A DNA stretch of 64,000 nucleotides. Source: Teredinibacter purpureus. GTDB lineage: Bacteria > Pseudomonadota > Gammaproteobacteria > Pseudomonadales > Cellvibrionaceae. The notes under the pieces are model-generated. The model was not told the DNA's origin, searched no databases, and was given only the letters and a program-made list of their open reading frames with translations. Positions 54,527 through 64,000 of this stretch are shown here, piece after piece (the stretch's first letter is position 1; every line of letters begins with the position of its first letter). Location: assembly GCF_014217335.1 (NCBI RefSeq), contig NZ_CP060092.1, forward strand, positions 2,807,501-2,871,500. Reading direction: 5' to 3'. The position numbers and the translations under genes are program-made.

Positions 54527-54940
54527 AGTGGTACTAATGGGCCGTTTTGTAAGGATTGTATCGAGTGTAAGGGCGCAAGGTTGAATACTACCTGAACGCC
54601 TATTTTGCCTTTAATTTCTGATCTTAACGCTAAGATAACAACCTTGCTGGGGTAAACTCTTGATTTTGGATGATATTATAGCGCCATACTATGAATAGTC
54701 GGAGTTGAATGAGTTCCCTTCACAGTCTAAAATGGCGGCGCTTTTTATAGTGTGCACTAGAACAGTGCTAGCTGGGCGTTGTCTAGAGCGCGGTCCGGCG
54801 AGCATAGAATGCCGTTTTAGGGTTTAGTTAGCACGGCCCATATTACCTTCCCGACACATCTACTTCGCAGAACGATCTATTTTTGAACGTTATGCGCCAT
54901 GCGGCGAGGGTTTGCAGTACATAAAAGAAGTTAATCGAGC
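54527..54940. other. Divergent intergenic region upstream of zwf
   Basis: About 414 bases between the DUF3108 gene (minus) and zwf (plus), expected to hold both promoters. No convincing HexR-type dyad or sigma-70 pair was found. Confidence 0.4.
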
Positions 54941-54994
54941 GTGATAACACGTAAAGAACTGACTTGTAGTTTTCTAATGAAGGTATCCGAAGGT

Positions 54995-56485
54995 ATGAAT
55001 ACAGACCTGTTGATTGTTGGTGGTGATGGTGATTTGGCTCTAAGAAAGCTATATCCGTCGCTCTATTTTTTAGAGCTGAACAATTGTATGCCAGACAATA
55101 CCCGCATTATTGGAATGGCGCGAACAGGCCAAACCCGTGATGAATTTCGAGCAAAGATTCATACGTGGTTAAAAAAGAGTATTAAAGATGAGCTGTATTC
55201 GGAAGAGAAGTGGTTGCGGTTCGCCGATAAAATTTGGTTTGGCCAAGGTGATGCAACCAATCCGGAAGCGCTTGGTGCTGTAAAAAAAGATTTTTTTGAA
55301 AACGACCACCATCTTGTCATTTATCTTGCAATACCGCCCATGATATTTGGGAAGGTCTGTAGCTCGATTGATGTGTGTGGTTTGAATCGCCCTACGACGC
55401 GACTGGTCGTAGAAAAACCATTGGGTGACAGTCGAGAATCGTTCATTGCTATCAATGATGAGTTGGCTCGCACTTTCTCGGAAGATCAAATCTTCCGAAT
55501 CGACCACTATCTGGGTAAAGAGTCCGTCCAAAATTTAATGGCTCTTCGCTTTGCCAATGATATGTTTGAGCCTTTGTGGAACTCACGCTATATCGATCAT
55601 ATACAAATAACGGTAACAGAATCAGTAGGTGTTGGTAATCGTTGGGCGTTTTATGATCAGACTGGCGCGACACGCGACATGGTTCAAAACCATCTTCTGC
55701 AAGTACTTTGTTTGGTGGCCATGGAGCCACCCGCTTGTTTGAATGCAGAGTCGGTGAGAGCTGAAAAATTAAAGGTGCTTAATGCTTTGCGGTTGATCCC
55801 TCATGAAGAGGTGGGAGAGTTAACTGTTCGAGGGCAGTATGGTCGAGGCTTTGTGGATGGTGCCGATGTACCTGGTTATCGAGAGGAAGAGTCCGATAAG
55901 TATGAGATTGACCCCAATAGCCAGACTGAAACCTTTGTAGCGATAAAAGCTGAAATCGAAAATTGGCGTTGGTCTGGTGTTCCTGTCTACCTGCGGACAG
56001 GCAAGCGCTTAAGTAAGCGCCACTCTGAAATCGTGATTCAATTTAAGCAGAGTAAACACCAAATATTTGAAGAAAATCATTCAAAGCACAAAGCTAACCA
56101 ATTGATTATTCAGCTTCAACCTGATGCTGGTATAGCCTTGAGATTAATGCACAAAGTACCGGGTTTGGATGCGGGTATTCCCGTTGAAGATGGCGTACTT
56201 AATTTTTCTTTTGATGAAAGAGAGAAAAAAGTGACGCACGATGCGTATTCGCGTCTTTTCTTTGATGTATTACGGAATGATCCTACTTTATTTGTGAGTG
56301 CGGCAGAGGTTGAGGCTGCGTGGAAATGGGTAGATCAAATTTTTGCAGGCTGGAAGGCTACCGATATGCAGGTCGAAGAATACCAATCGGGCAGTTTGGG
56401 GCCAGATGGTGCGGATGAACTGGTTAGCCGTGATGGAGCCAAATGGCTAAATGAAGATTTTGAACTCTGGTGCGCGCTCGATTAG
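54995..56485 (+). CDS. zwf: Glucose-6-phosphate 1-dehydrogenase
   Basis: NADP-dependent first enzyme of the Entner-Doudoroff and pentose-phosphate routes. The open frame begins with GTG at 54941 (514 residues); ATGs at 54977 and 54995 are alternatives. The last gives MNTDLLIVGG and 496 residues, closest to the 491 of E. coli. The coenzyme motif is GGDGDLALRKL (usually GxxGDLA), the active-site stretch FRIDHYLGKE, and VVEKPLG and LRTGKRL are conserved. AAGG lies 11 bases before the chosen start. It is followed 18 bases later by eda, a catabolic pairing; edd and pgl are not in the window. Confidence 0.93.
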   Translation: MNTDLLIVGGDGDLALRKLYPSLYFLELNNCMPDNTRIIGMARTGQTRDEFRAKIHTWLKKSIKDELYSEEKWLRFADKIWFGQGDATNPEALGAVKKDFFENDHHLVIYLAIPPMIFGKVCSSIDVCGLNRPTTRLVVEKPLGDSRESFIAINDELARTFSEDQIFRIDHYLGKESVQNLMALRFANDMFEPLWNSRYIDHIQITVTESVGVGNRWAFYDQTGATRDMVQNHLLQVLCLVAMEPPACLNAESVRAEKLKVLNALRLIPHEEVGELTVRGQYGRGFVDGADVPGYREEESDKYEIDPNSQTETFVAIKAEIENWRWSGVPVYLRTGKRLSKRHSEIVIQFKQSKHQIFEENHSKHKANQLIIQLQPDAGIALRLMHKVPGLDAGIPVEDGVLNFSFDEREKKVTHDAYSRLFFDVLRNDPTLFVSAAEVEAAWKWVDQIFAGWKATDMQVEEYQSGSLGPDGADELVSRDGAKWLNEDFELWCALD

Positions 56486-56503
56486 CGCAGAGAAGGATGT
56501 AGC

Positions 56504-57130
56504 ATGAGTATTACCAAAGAGTATCTACAACCGTTGGGCGTTATGCCGGTTGTGGTGATTGAAAACGCAGCAGACGCTGTCGCCATTACCCATGCGTTGA
56601 AGGCCGGCGGGATAAAAGCTATCGAAGTGACGTTGCGTACCCCAGCTGCGTTGGCGGCAATTAGAACGATTAAGGCTGAATGCCAAGGCATAGAGGTGGG
56701 TGTTGGTACGGTTGTGAATCGGCAGCAGTTAGATGACATTGCCGAGATTGGCGTCGATTTCGCTATCTCGCCGGGTTTTACGCCCAGATTAATACAGCAT
56801 GCGCAAAGCGTTGGTGTCGAAATGCTTCCAGGTGTTGCTACACTTTCTGAGGTGATGATGGGCATGGAATGTGGTTTAAGTTGTTTTAAGTTGTTTCCTG
56901 CTGTTGCTGTCGGTGGAATCCCATTGCTGAAGTCTATCGCAGGGCCATTACCGCAGATTAGTTTTTGCCCTACCGGTGGTTTAACCGTTGATAACTTCAC
57001 TGATTTTCTAGCGTTGCCGAATGTCGCGTGTGTAGGAGGCTCTTGGTTGGTGCCGCAAACACTCGTTGCAGAGCGAAATTGGCAAGCCATTACTGATATC
57101 GCGGCTGCGACCATGGCTAAAATTGGCTAA
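56504..57130 (+). CDS. eda: KDPG aldolase (2-keto-3-deoxy-6-phosphogluconate aldolase)
   Basis: A 208-residue class I aldolase that cleaves KDPG to pyruvate and glyceraldehyde-3-phosphate, the last step of the Entner-Doudoroff pathway; it may also act on 4-hydroxy-2-oxoglutarate. The Schiff-base Lys129 is in CFKLFPA and the catalytic Glu41 in AIEVTLRT. The phosphate-binding GGL is in CPTGGLTVDNF. Normal length. It is downstream of zwf by 18 bases with AGAAGGA before the ATG, so the two are probably co-transcribed. Confidence 0.95.
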   Translation: MSITKEYLQPLGVMPVVVIENAADAVAITHALKAGGIKAIEVTLRTPAALAAIRTIKAECQGIEVGVGTVVNRQQLDDIAEIGVDFAISPGFTPRLIQHAQSVGVEMLPGVATLSEVMMGMECGLSCFKLFPAVAVGGIPLLKSIAGPLPQISFCPTGGLTVDNFTDFLALPNVACVGGSWLVPQTLVAERNWQAITDIAAATMAKIG

Positions 57131-57253
57131 ATTTTGACAGCTCATACTCTTTGGCGTGTTCTGTTCTGGGGCATAAAGAGGGTTGGGCTGATATTTCATT
57201 GTATAAACAGTGGTTTTTTGATCCTGTCTATAAACTGCGTGTAGAGGATCACG

Positions 57254-57394
57254 ATGAAAACCGCTAGAATGGCGACCGTTTTGGCAGGCCCTCTGGGGGC
57301 GTCAAATGCAGCAGAGACAGTGCCAGCGGTACTGGTGTCAGACTCTGGACAGTTTAGGGAGCAGGCGCCTAATGCTGTATGGCTGCCTGTGTAG
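57254..57394 (+). CDS. Candidate 46-residue small protein or leader peptide upstream of gapA
   Basis: ATG at 57254 has AGAGGA 5-10 bases upstream, a good ribosome site. The frame encodes MKTARMATVLAGPLGASNAA, then a mostly neutral tail ending NAVWLPV and TAG. The start looks like a short signal peptide. The stop lies inside the dyad at 57388-57413. It could be a leader peptide, a small exported protein or chance; no family is recognised. Confidence 0.3.
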   Translation: MKTARMATVLAGPLGASNAAETVPAVLVSDSGQFREQAPNAVWLPV

Positions 57395-57413
57395 CAACAA
57401 ATGTTGCAACACA
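57388..57413. promoter_or_regulatory. Inverted repeat upstream of gapA
   Basis: Arms TGTGTAGCAACA (57388-57399) and TGTTGCAACACA (57402-57413) match at 11 of 12 positions with a 2-base centre. It lies about 85 bases before the gapA ATG. Such a compact dyad fits a dimeric repressor site. It does not match the HexR consensus, so the regulator is unknown. Confidence 0.45.
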
Positions 57414-57489
57414 CTCTGCGTAACCTATTTATTACAGACCCACGCAACACTTAAGCCGTTTTCTGCGGGCTTAAATATTCACACTCTAG

Positions 57490-58506
<1,017 letters not shown>

Positions 58507-58562
58507 TTGCGAGTGATATCTTCATTTTAAGAATTGATTGTTAATCTTAAAGTGCAGTACCT

Positions 58563-58597
58563 AAAAAGCGAACAGCCTGGCTGTTCGCTTTTTTTAT
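58563..58597 (+). terminator. Terminator of gapA
   Basis: A 14-bp stem (AAAAAGCGAACAGC at 58563-58576 with 58580-58593), a 3-base loop and a T run to 58595. It lies about 57 bases after the gapA stop. The A run at the left could make it work on the minus strand too. Confidence 0.9.
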
Positions 58598-58668
58598 GTC
58601 TTGTAATGCAGGTTTGTGAGGAAACGTTAAATTGGGGCTTTATTCATTCGGAGTTTATTGCGTGGGCG

Positions 58669-59061
58669 CTACACCGTTTCTTTCAGCCGAATAATAAAAA
58701 ATAGGCAGATACAAAGCATTACGAGCAGCATTAGTTTTAGGCTAAACGATGGCACAATAAAAATAGAGCTACCAAAGGTAAGCAATACAACGAGTATCGC
58801 CCAGCGCTTTGTCTTTGCTTGAATAGCCCGTTTTTGTTGCCAGTCACTGATAATGGGGCCGAATAGAGGGCTGTTTAATAGCCATCGATGAAAGCGTTCA
58901 GAACTGTTGGCAAAACAGCTAGCGGCTAAAATAAGAAAGGGAGTAGTGGGTAATATTGGTAAGAAAATACCGGCTAAGCCTAGCAATACCGCAACCCACC
59001 CAATCGAAATTAGCGCTATTTTTTTCCATAATGGCAAGTGCTTTTTTGCGTTAAGTAACAT
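58669..59061 (-). CDS. YbaN-family (DUF454) inner-membrane protein
   Basis: 130 residues. The DUF454 pattern is clear: KIALISIGWVAVLLGLAGIFLPILPTTPFLILAASCFANSSERFHRWLLN, followed by FGPIISDWQQKRAI and two more hydrophobic helices at 86-125. Function is unknown in the family. It starts 1 base after the stop of the Cip1-like lipoprotein gene, so the two are probably co-transcribed. Confidence 0.88.
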   Translation of the reverse strand: MLLNAKKHLPLWKKIALISIGWVAVLLGLAGIFLPILPTTPFLILAASCFANSSERFHRWLLNSPLFGPIISDWQQKRAIQAKTKRWAILVVLLTFGSSIFIVPSFSLKLMLLVMLCICLFFIIRLKETV

Positions 59062-59062
59062 G

Positions 59063-59947
59063 CTATGGGCAAGCTATCATTGAATCATCAAGTGCAATGT
59101 CGTCAATAAAGAGTGTACGAGGCTTTGCCCCGTTGTGGTATTGCTCAATACCCACTTGTATAACCTCGAATGATTCAGGGCCGGTCCATTGGTTCTGTTG
59201 AGCGTTACCTAAACAGCCGTCACCGGTATTACGTACGTGCAAGTCGGTGAGTTCTTTTCCGTCTAGCCAAAATGCCATTTCATTGTTGGGTGCGCTGTAG
59301 TGCCATTGCACGCAGGCCCATTGGTTTTTGGGTAGTTGATATTCGGCGGGTGGTGCTATTGCACCGTTGGCGTTTGGGTGTTTCCAGCAGTCTGTGAGCC
59401 AGTCTGTAGCACCATCGTTATTATTGTCCACCCATGTGTCATAGTTCGCCATAAAATGGTCGTGTCTTCCGTCTAGTCGGCCGCGATACACAACGGGAGT
59501 GTTCGGCGGTGCGCCACTGCTCGTCTTAGCTTTGCCTCGTGCCTCAATAAAAGTGAAGTCGCCACCCAGTGCGTTTTCATCACTTAAATGCACCATCATA
59601 CGGCCGAATAATTCCGTTTGAATGTTTGGGTAAGCTTGCAAGTCTAAACGTAAATAGTGTGCGTTATAGCCACCGCCAGTAGCGTGCACTTCAAGTGCTT
59701 GGCTACCACTGTAGGTCTGTGTCGTCGAGATGCTGAGATTACTGCTTTCGTTAAATTGCCACGGTGAGGGTGGTACATCGCTATGTTCAAAGTTTTCACA
59801 AATAACAATGGATTCTGAGCAGGTCGTTTCAGCGGCTTTGGCGACAGAGGGGGAAGGAGCGAAGGTGTTTAAATTACACGCTGTAAATATGATGCTAATT
59901 AGGCTGATGATAACCAGACGGCGAAAAACCGGTGCGAGTATATTCAT
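59063..59947 (-). CDS. Cip1-like lipoprotein (polysaccharide lyase / carbohydrate-active jelly-roll)
   Basis: 294 residues with a lipoprotein signal (IISLISIIFTAC, Cys24). The mature part is a single beta-jelly-roll whose phrases follow the order of fungal Cip1 and its bacterial relatives: CENFEHSD at the start, YSGSQALEVH, FGRMMVHL, GGDFTFIEARG, a Ca-site-like stretch DNNNDGATDW, NQWACVQWHY, EMAFWLDGKEL, and near the end VGIEQYHN and TLFIDDIALDD. Cip1 is a secreted protein induced with cellulases and structurally close to glucuronan lyases. Role here is therefore probably surface binding or lysis of an acidic plant polysaccharide; activity is not demonstrated for most relatives. The DUF454 gene follows after 1 base. 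Confidence 0.62.
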   Translation of the reverse strand: MNILAPVFRRLVIISLISIIFTACNLNTFAPSPSVAKAAETTCSESIVICENFEHSDVPPSPWQFNESSNLSISTTQTYSGSQALEVHATGGGYNAHYLRLDLQAYPNIQTELFGRMMVHLSDENALGGDFTFIEARGKAKTSSGAPPNTPVVYRGRLDGRHDHFMANYDTWVDNNNDGATDWLTDCWKHPNANGAIAPPAEYQLPKNQWACVQWHYSAPNNEMAFWLDGKELTDLHVRNTGDGCLGNAQQNQWTGPESFEVIQVGIEQYHNGAKPRTLFIDDIALDDSMIACP

Positions 59948-60020
59948 GAAGCAATTTACCTTTTAAGTGAATAAGGCAAGACTACACGAATTATTGCAGG
60001 GCTTTCCAGTAATCTATTGG

Positions 60021-61187
60021 TTAAAGAAAGTCGTTAGTGTTTACGCCAAACTCTTCAGGATCAAGCGCCTCGACAATAGTGAATTCATTCTTTTCGAGCG
60101 AAAGGTCGAATGATACTGCCTTCTCAATAAGTCTTGTTTTAACATCGTAAAATACATTTACGATTGGTGTATCGGGGGTGTCGGAGACAGTGCTTACCAC
60201 AACACCAGCTTTACCATTGTTGAGTTGTACAAAAGTGCCGACGGGGTAGACGCTCATACAGCGAGAAAATTGTGTCACGAGCTTTCGATCTAGATGATGT
60301 CCCGCGAGTTCGTGTAAAAAAGTCATCGCTTCTGCCGGCGTTTTACCTTTATGGTAAACGCGGTCAGCTGTCATTGCGTCATAGATGTCGACTATGGCGG
60401 CGAGTCGCCCGTAGTTATTAATCTTAAATTCTTCTAGCGCTAGAGGGTAGCCGCTGCCATCAAGGCGCTCATGATGCATTCCGCAAATAGAGAGTGCGAC
60501 TTCTGTAATACCTTCCGATTTTAGTAACACTTCTTGTCCATAAGCAACATGCCGCTTCATTTCGCCCCATTCGTCGTCACTTAGCTTACCGGGCTTATTT
60601 AAGATACGTGATGGCACACGAATCTTTCCAATGTCGTGTAGTAGGGCCCCCGTAACGAGTTGATGGATCATTTCTTGTTCGTAGCCTAGGAAACGCGTGA
60701 AGATGCCCATTAAAATACCGACATTAATGGAATGCTCTAATAGATATTGATCTTTCTCGCGTATGGCTGCGAGACACAGTAAAGCGTTGTGATTATTGAG
60801 CACAGAGCTATTAATCTCATCCGCCAGCTCTTCCACAGGACCCACATCAATAGCTTTACCTACTTTGACATTATTGAGAATATCGGTAACCAGGCCCTTG
60901 GCTTCTGCATAGATTTTTTGAGCTTGCTGCCGTTCCTTTTCGAGTCCTACTTTAGGGGTTAGTGCAGACCCATCAGGCTGTATAGGGGAGGAGAAGGGCG
61001 AGTCTAACCCGCGATGAGCGTCGATGTAGATTTCATCCAGGCCCATGCCCGTAAGCTTGTCCACGGTTTCCCAGCGTCGAATGAAGCCTTGCGGCCTCAG
61101 CTCCCCATCCTCTAAACCGGGAGTCTGATCCGATACATACATGCCCAGCTCTACTTTTTCCATGGGGATGCGCTTTATCAGACTCAT
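60021..61187 (-). CDS. HD-GYP domain c-di-GMP phosphodiesterase with DUF3391 N-terminus
   Basis: From the ATG at 61187 (GAGG 6 bases upstream) it has 388 residues; the frame from 61286 adds 33 residues without a counterpart. The N-terminal region (KRIPMEKVELGMYVSD, GFIRRWETVDKLTGMGLDEIYID) fits DUF3391. The HD-GYP domain shows HSINVGIL, LLHDIGKIRVPSRILNKPGKL, HHERLDGSGYP and DIYDAMTADRVYHKG, so metal and GYP residues are intact. A short C-terminal segment (VQLNNGKAGVVVS) follows. It should hydrolyse c-di-GMP to GMP and is the second c-di-GMP enzyme in the window. Confidence 0.93.
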   Translation of the reverse strand: MSLIKRIPMEKVELGMYVSDQTPGLEDGELRPQGFIRRWETVDKLTGMGLDEIYIDAHRGLDSPFSSPIQPDGSALTPKVGLEKERQQAQKIYAEAKGLVTDILNNVKVGKAIDVGPVEELADEINSSVLNNHNALLCLAAIREKDQYLLEHSINVGILMGIFTRFLGYEQEMIHQLVTGALLHDIGKIRVPSRILNKPGKLSDDEWGEMKRHVAYGQEVLLKSEGITEVALSICGMHHERLDGSGYPLALEEFKINNYGRLAAIVDIYDAMTADRVYHKGKTPAEAMTFLHELAGHHLDRKLVTQFSRCMSVYPVGTFVQLNNGKAGVVVSTVSDTPDTPIVNVFYDVKTRLIEKAVSFDLSLEKNEFTIVEALDPEEFGVNTNDFL

Positions 61188-61444
61188 AAGTAACCTCGTT
61201 TCACAAAAGAGTAACGTTACCTGTCGATATAGGCAGGTAAAATCACAGTATAGATGTTTCGAGTGGAGGTGCTTGCGAATAGGCATTCATAATAGTGATT
61301 GATCCAATGATTTGCATGCCACGTATACTGCGTCTAAGTCAGGGGTTGCTACGATTGCTGACATAATGAAGCAATAGTAGGGCAAACAACGTTTAGCGCG
61401 TGCCTAACTGGGAATATGGTCGTCTTTTATTTAAGGAGTGATTA

Positions 61445-63538
61445 ATGAACTACAGGATTGGAAAATTAACGTTGGGGGGTGTCCTGTTATGCGCCGTTTC
61501 GTCTTTAACGTTTGCTCAGCCTGAAGAGCGTACCAATAACCGAGAGGAGTTATCGCTCGAAGAGGTTGATGGCGAAAGCGACTCTGCCGGGCAGGGCATT
61601 GAAGAGACCTACGTATTGGGGCAGCGACGAGGTAATTTTACCGAAATAACACAAGAAACAGAAAAGCTTGTCGATATGCCTGGAGCGCTTGGTGACCCGT
61701 TGGGCGCCGTGTTTAGTTTGCCTGGGGTTGTCTACGGTGATGGCGGTGAGCCCGCCGTAAGGGGTTCGTCTCCTGACGATAATCTTTTTCTTGTTGACTT
61801 TCTACCTGCGGGATACATTTTTCATGACTTTAATACCTCTATTTTTCACGAATACATCATGCATGATTTCCAACTTTATTCTGCGGGTTTTGGCCCGGAG
61901 TACGGGAACGTAACCGGCGCGGTGTTCGATATAAATTTACGCCAGCCGAGGAAACAACCCCTGCAAACGGTACTCGATCTTTCCATGCTCCGTTCAGGCG
62001 TTTTTTTGGAGGGGCAAGTAACGGAGAGTTCGGCCTTTTATTTATCGGGTCGGCACAGCATGCTGCACTTATTTATACCTGAAGGAGAGGAGAATGAGGG
62101 TGTTGTACTAACCCGCGTACCTCGAGATAATGATTATCAATTGAAGTATGCATGGGATCTAGATGCTAATAATACGTTAACGTTTAGCGCGAGTGGCGCG
62201 GGCGATTTAGCGGAAGCGGTATTATCAAGAGAGATGGACTTTGTGAGAAGCAACCCCGATTTCGAGGGCGACGCAGAAATTCTTTCTCGTTTTAACGGGC
62301 AAAAAGTCATTTGGGATCATCAGCGAGAAAATGGTGGCCGCTTAAAGGTGGGTGGAGGTCATCTTAATAACGAGCGTAACGTTAGTTGGGGCAATCAATA
62401 TTACTACGACGAAAGTACAAAAAGTGATACGTTAAAAGCGCAGTATTCTCAACCTGTGGGCAATAGCCATTTGTTAACCGTTGGGGGAATGTATCAACAA
62501 AATTCATTTTTAGTGGGATACGACCAAGTTTTATTTGTGTGCACTGAATTTGATGTGGATTGTACGCTTAATCGTGACGCTCGTTATGAAAACGAACAAT
62601 CAATAGATCAAGTAGAAACTCATTTGTATGTTAATGATAGCTGGCAGGCAACACCATCTCTGGTTCTTGATATCGGCCTACAGCTACAGGAGAACGATTA
62701 CACGAACGAACGATTTGTAAATCCGCGGGCGGGGTTGCGGTACCAACTTAATAGCCAGTGGGCTATTGCCTCCAGCGCAGGACAATATAACCGGTTTCCT
62801 GAACTTGAATATGTATTGCCTGAAATTGGGAACGAAAATTTACAATCACCCACTGCAACGCATTACACATTAGGCGTAGATAGGGAGTTAAACGATGGTT
62901 GGAGTTGGTCGTTAGAAGCCTACTACAAACTAATGGATAATTTGCCGTTAGCATTAGCCGGTGGTGAGGACAATAGTGCGCTGCTCTACAGTAATGATGT
63001 GAGCGGCGAGGCAACAGGAGTTGACGTTTTCATTAATAAAGAAATGACGACCAATTGGTATTCTTGGTTGGCGTTGAGCTATTCGCTAAGTGAAAGAACA
63101 AATGATCGAAGCGGCGAAACGGTTAATTACTATTTGGACACACCAATGATATTAAATTGGGTGGTGAATTATTCTCGAAGTGAAACGTTTAATGTTGGCT
63201 GGCGCTGGACCATTCGCAGCGGGACAGCGTATACGCCAATTGTGGGTATACAAGAAAATCCTTGGTTCGACGATAGCGTGTTGCCCGAGTATGGAGACCC
63301 TTATTCAGACCGATTACCCCTCACGTCTCGTTTAGACGTTCGTTTTAAATGGCTGGGGCAATTGTGGGGAATGGATACTGAATACATTGTTGATATTTTA
63401 AATGCGCTAAACCAAGAAAATGTGACTGGCGTTGGTTTAGATTACGAAAAAGTCGATTCGGTGAACGACCCCTTAAAAACAGAGGAAAATGTTTCGCCGG
63501 GTATTATTGCCGCATTGGGTATGCGACTAAAGTTTTAG
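61445..63538 (+). CDS. TonB-dependent outer-membrane receptor
   Basis: 697 residues with a signal peptide (cleavage at TFA/QP), an acidic stretch, then a plug domain (about 55-170; VLGQRRGNF, PLGAVFSLPGVVYGDGGEPAVRGSSPDDNLFLVD) and a beta-barrel that ends with the outer-membrane signature ALGMRLKF (terminal Phe). AAGGAG lies 6 bases before the ATG. Neighbours are a probable CE3 esterase gene on the same strand and a Cip1-like lipoprotein gene on the other, so a carbohydrate ligand is plausible. The substrate cannot be read from the sequence. Confidence 0.88.
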   Translation: MNYRIGKLTLGGVLLCAVSSLTFAQPEERTNNREELSLEEVDGESDSAGQGIEETYVLGQRRGNFTEITQETEKLVDMPGALGDPLGAVFSLPGVVYGDGGEPAVRGSSPDDNLFLVDFLPAGYIFHDFNTSIFHEYIMHDFQLYSAGFGPEYGNVTGAVFDINLRQPRKQPLQTVLDLSMLRSGVFLEGQVTESSAFYLSGRHSMLHLFIPEGEENEGVVLTRVPRDNDYQLKYAWDLDANNTLTFSASGAGDLAEAVLSREMDFVRSNPDFEGDAEILSRFNGQKVIWDHQRENGGRLKVGGGHLNNERNVSWGNQYYYDESTKSDTLKAQYSQPVGNSHLLTVGGMYQQNSFLVGYDQVLFVCTEFDVDCTLNRDARYENEQSIDQVETHLYVNDSWQATPSLVLDIGLQLQENDYTNERFVNPRAGLRYQLNSQWAIASSAGQYNRFPELEYVLPEIGNENLQSPTATHYTLGVDRELNDGWSWSLEAYYKLMDNLPLALAGGEDNSALLYSNDVSGEATGVDVFINKEMTTNWYSWLALSYSLSERTNDRSGETVNYYLDTPMILNWVVNYSRSETFNVGWRWTIRSGTAYTPIVGIQENPWFDDSVLPEYGDPYSDRLPLTSRLDVRFKWLGQLWGMDTEYIVDILNALNQENVTGVGLDYEKVDSVNDPLKTEENVSPGIIAALGMRLKF

Positions 63539-63738
63539 ATAAAAAAACGTCAGATTATTTTCAATGTTGCGCAAAAAATGATAAAACGTCGCAGCGGTTG
63601 TAATGGGTTACATTATGGCCGCTATCTAAAGCTTCCTATAAATTCATACTAATAAGACCGGAATGCTCTCATCGCAATGTTAACGAGTTGTATCGCTGTT
63701 ATATAACAGATGGGCCCGGGCATAATAAGGGTGTAGAA

Positions 63739-64000
63739 ATGCGTATAAACAAATCAATGTGGTGTTCCTTTGTGATCGCCGCGCTCACCATTTTTTCTTT
63801 TAATTCAGCCCATGCTCAGCGGGTAATGCCGCTGGGTGATTCTATCACTGGCAGCCCTGGTTGCTGGAGAGCCTACTTGTGGGATCAGCTACAAAACGCG
63901 GGTTACACCGGTTTAGATTTTGTTGGTTCACTAGGCCCGCAAGGCTGCTCCGTGCAGCACGACGGCGATAATGAAGGCCATGGCGGAATTCTCGCTACTA
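63739..64000 (+). CDS. Secreted SGNH hydrolase, CE3-type acetylxylan esterase (N-terminal part)
   Basis: Cut off by the right edge; 87 residues are visible. A signal peptide (SMWCSFVIAALTIFSFNSAHA) is followed by RVMPLGDSITGSPGCWRAYLW, in which GDSI is the SGNH block I with the nucleophile Ser (in GDSIT). Then come LDFVGSLGPQGC and DGDNEGHGG, the latter typical of carbohydrate esterase family 3. The enzyme probably removes acetyl groups from xylan. It lies 200 bases after the TonB-dependent receptor gene. The catalytic His and Asp are outside the window. Confidence 0.8.
   Translation, partial: MRINKSMWCSFVIAALTIFSFNSAHAQRVMPLGDSITGSPGCWRAYLWDQLQNAGYTGLDFVGSLGPQGCSVQHDGDNEGHGGILAT

Noticed and set aside
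54964..54978. TGTAGTTTTCTAATG upstream of the zwf start, partly like a HexR site
   Set aside because: Only the left half matches the TGTARTWWWAYTACA pattern; the right half lacks TACA.
57134..57165. TTGACA at 57134 as a gapA -35 box
   Set aside because: No acceptable -10 hexamer at 16-18 bases; it also overlaps the end of eda.

Overview
The window looks like a chromosomal segment of a marine or wood-associated, plant-polysaccharide-degrading gammaproteobacterium of the Cellvibrionaceae type (Saccharophagus / Teredinibacter / Cellvibrio-like). This is inferred from long polyserine linkers, CBM2 and CBM10 modules on a secreted enzyme, GH3 and GH43 glycosidases, a CE3-type esterase, a Cip1-like lipoprotein, and a Pseudomonas-like order of housekeeping genes (lptG-lptF / pepA-holC-orf-valS). 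I saw no phage, insertion sequence, CRISPR array, rRNA or convincing tRNA.

Layout. 0-2 kb: end of a menaquinone operon (menC tail, menE, menI). 2-5 kb: a YdfG-type dehydrogenase, a peroxiredoxin-glutaredoxin fusion and the pilus ATPase PilU on the minus strand. 5-8 kb: a pentoside-uptake unit (GPH symporter plus cytoplasmic GH43) with a structured leader. 8-13.3 kb: a pentapeptide-repeat potassium-channel protein, an orphan solute-binding protein, katG and an FMN reductase. 13.9-16.6 kb: secreted GH3 beta-glucosidase and a decayed DUF1566 gene.

16.8-22.6 kb is the most striking region. It is a tightly coupled minus-strand operon of six signalling genes: a three-helix membrane protein carrying the ethylene-binding signature of plant ETR1, a PAS histidine kinase, two single-domain response regulators, a second soluble histidine kinase, and a receiver-GGDEF-EAL protein. 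It reads as a split ethylene-receptor-like phosphorelay that ends in c-di-GMP turnover.

23-31 kb: a second copy of the orphan binding protein, dbpA, ylqF, a SUKH protein, and a sugar-binding-protein/chemoreceptor pair. 32-34 kb: a secreted CBM2 - PQQ-type sugar dehydrogenase - CBM10 protein. 34-38 kb: an unusual two-gene sensor module (LacI-like ligand domain without DNA-binding domain + GAF-like + PAS, next to a membrane-anchored coiled-coil protein). 38-40.6 kb: a secreted lipase-like hydrolase paired with a probable DUF4785 protein.

41-51 kb: valS, a small hypothetical gene, holC and pepA on the minus strand and lptFG on the plus strand, with an unrelated plus-strand lipoprotein gene lodged between holC and the valS-linked orf. 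51-54.5 kb: RDD membrane protein, small exported protein, adenylate cyclase-FHA fusion, DUF3108 protein. 55-58.5 kb: zwf-eda and gapA (Entner-Doudoroff / lower glycolysis). 58.7-64 kb: YbaN-like protein, Cip1-like lipoprotein, HD-GYP phosphodiesterase, TonB-dependent receptor and the start of a CE3-type acetylxylan esterase.

Several starts were moved from the longest open frame to sites with better ribosome-binding sequences, including two probable TTG starts. All assignments come from reading the sequence and recalling families; no database search was run.
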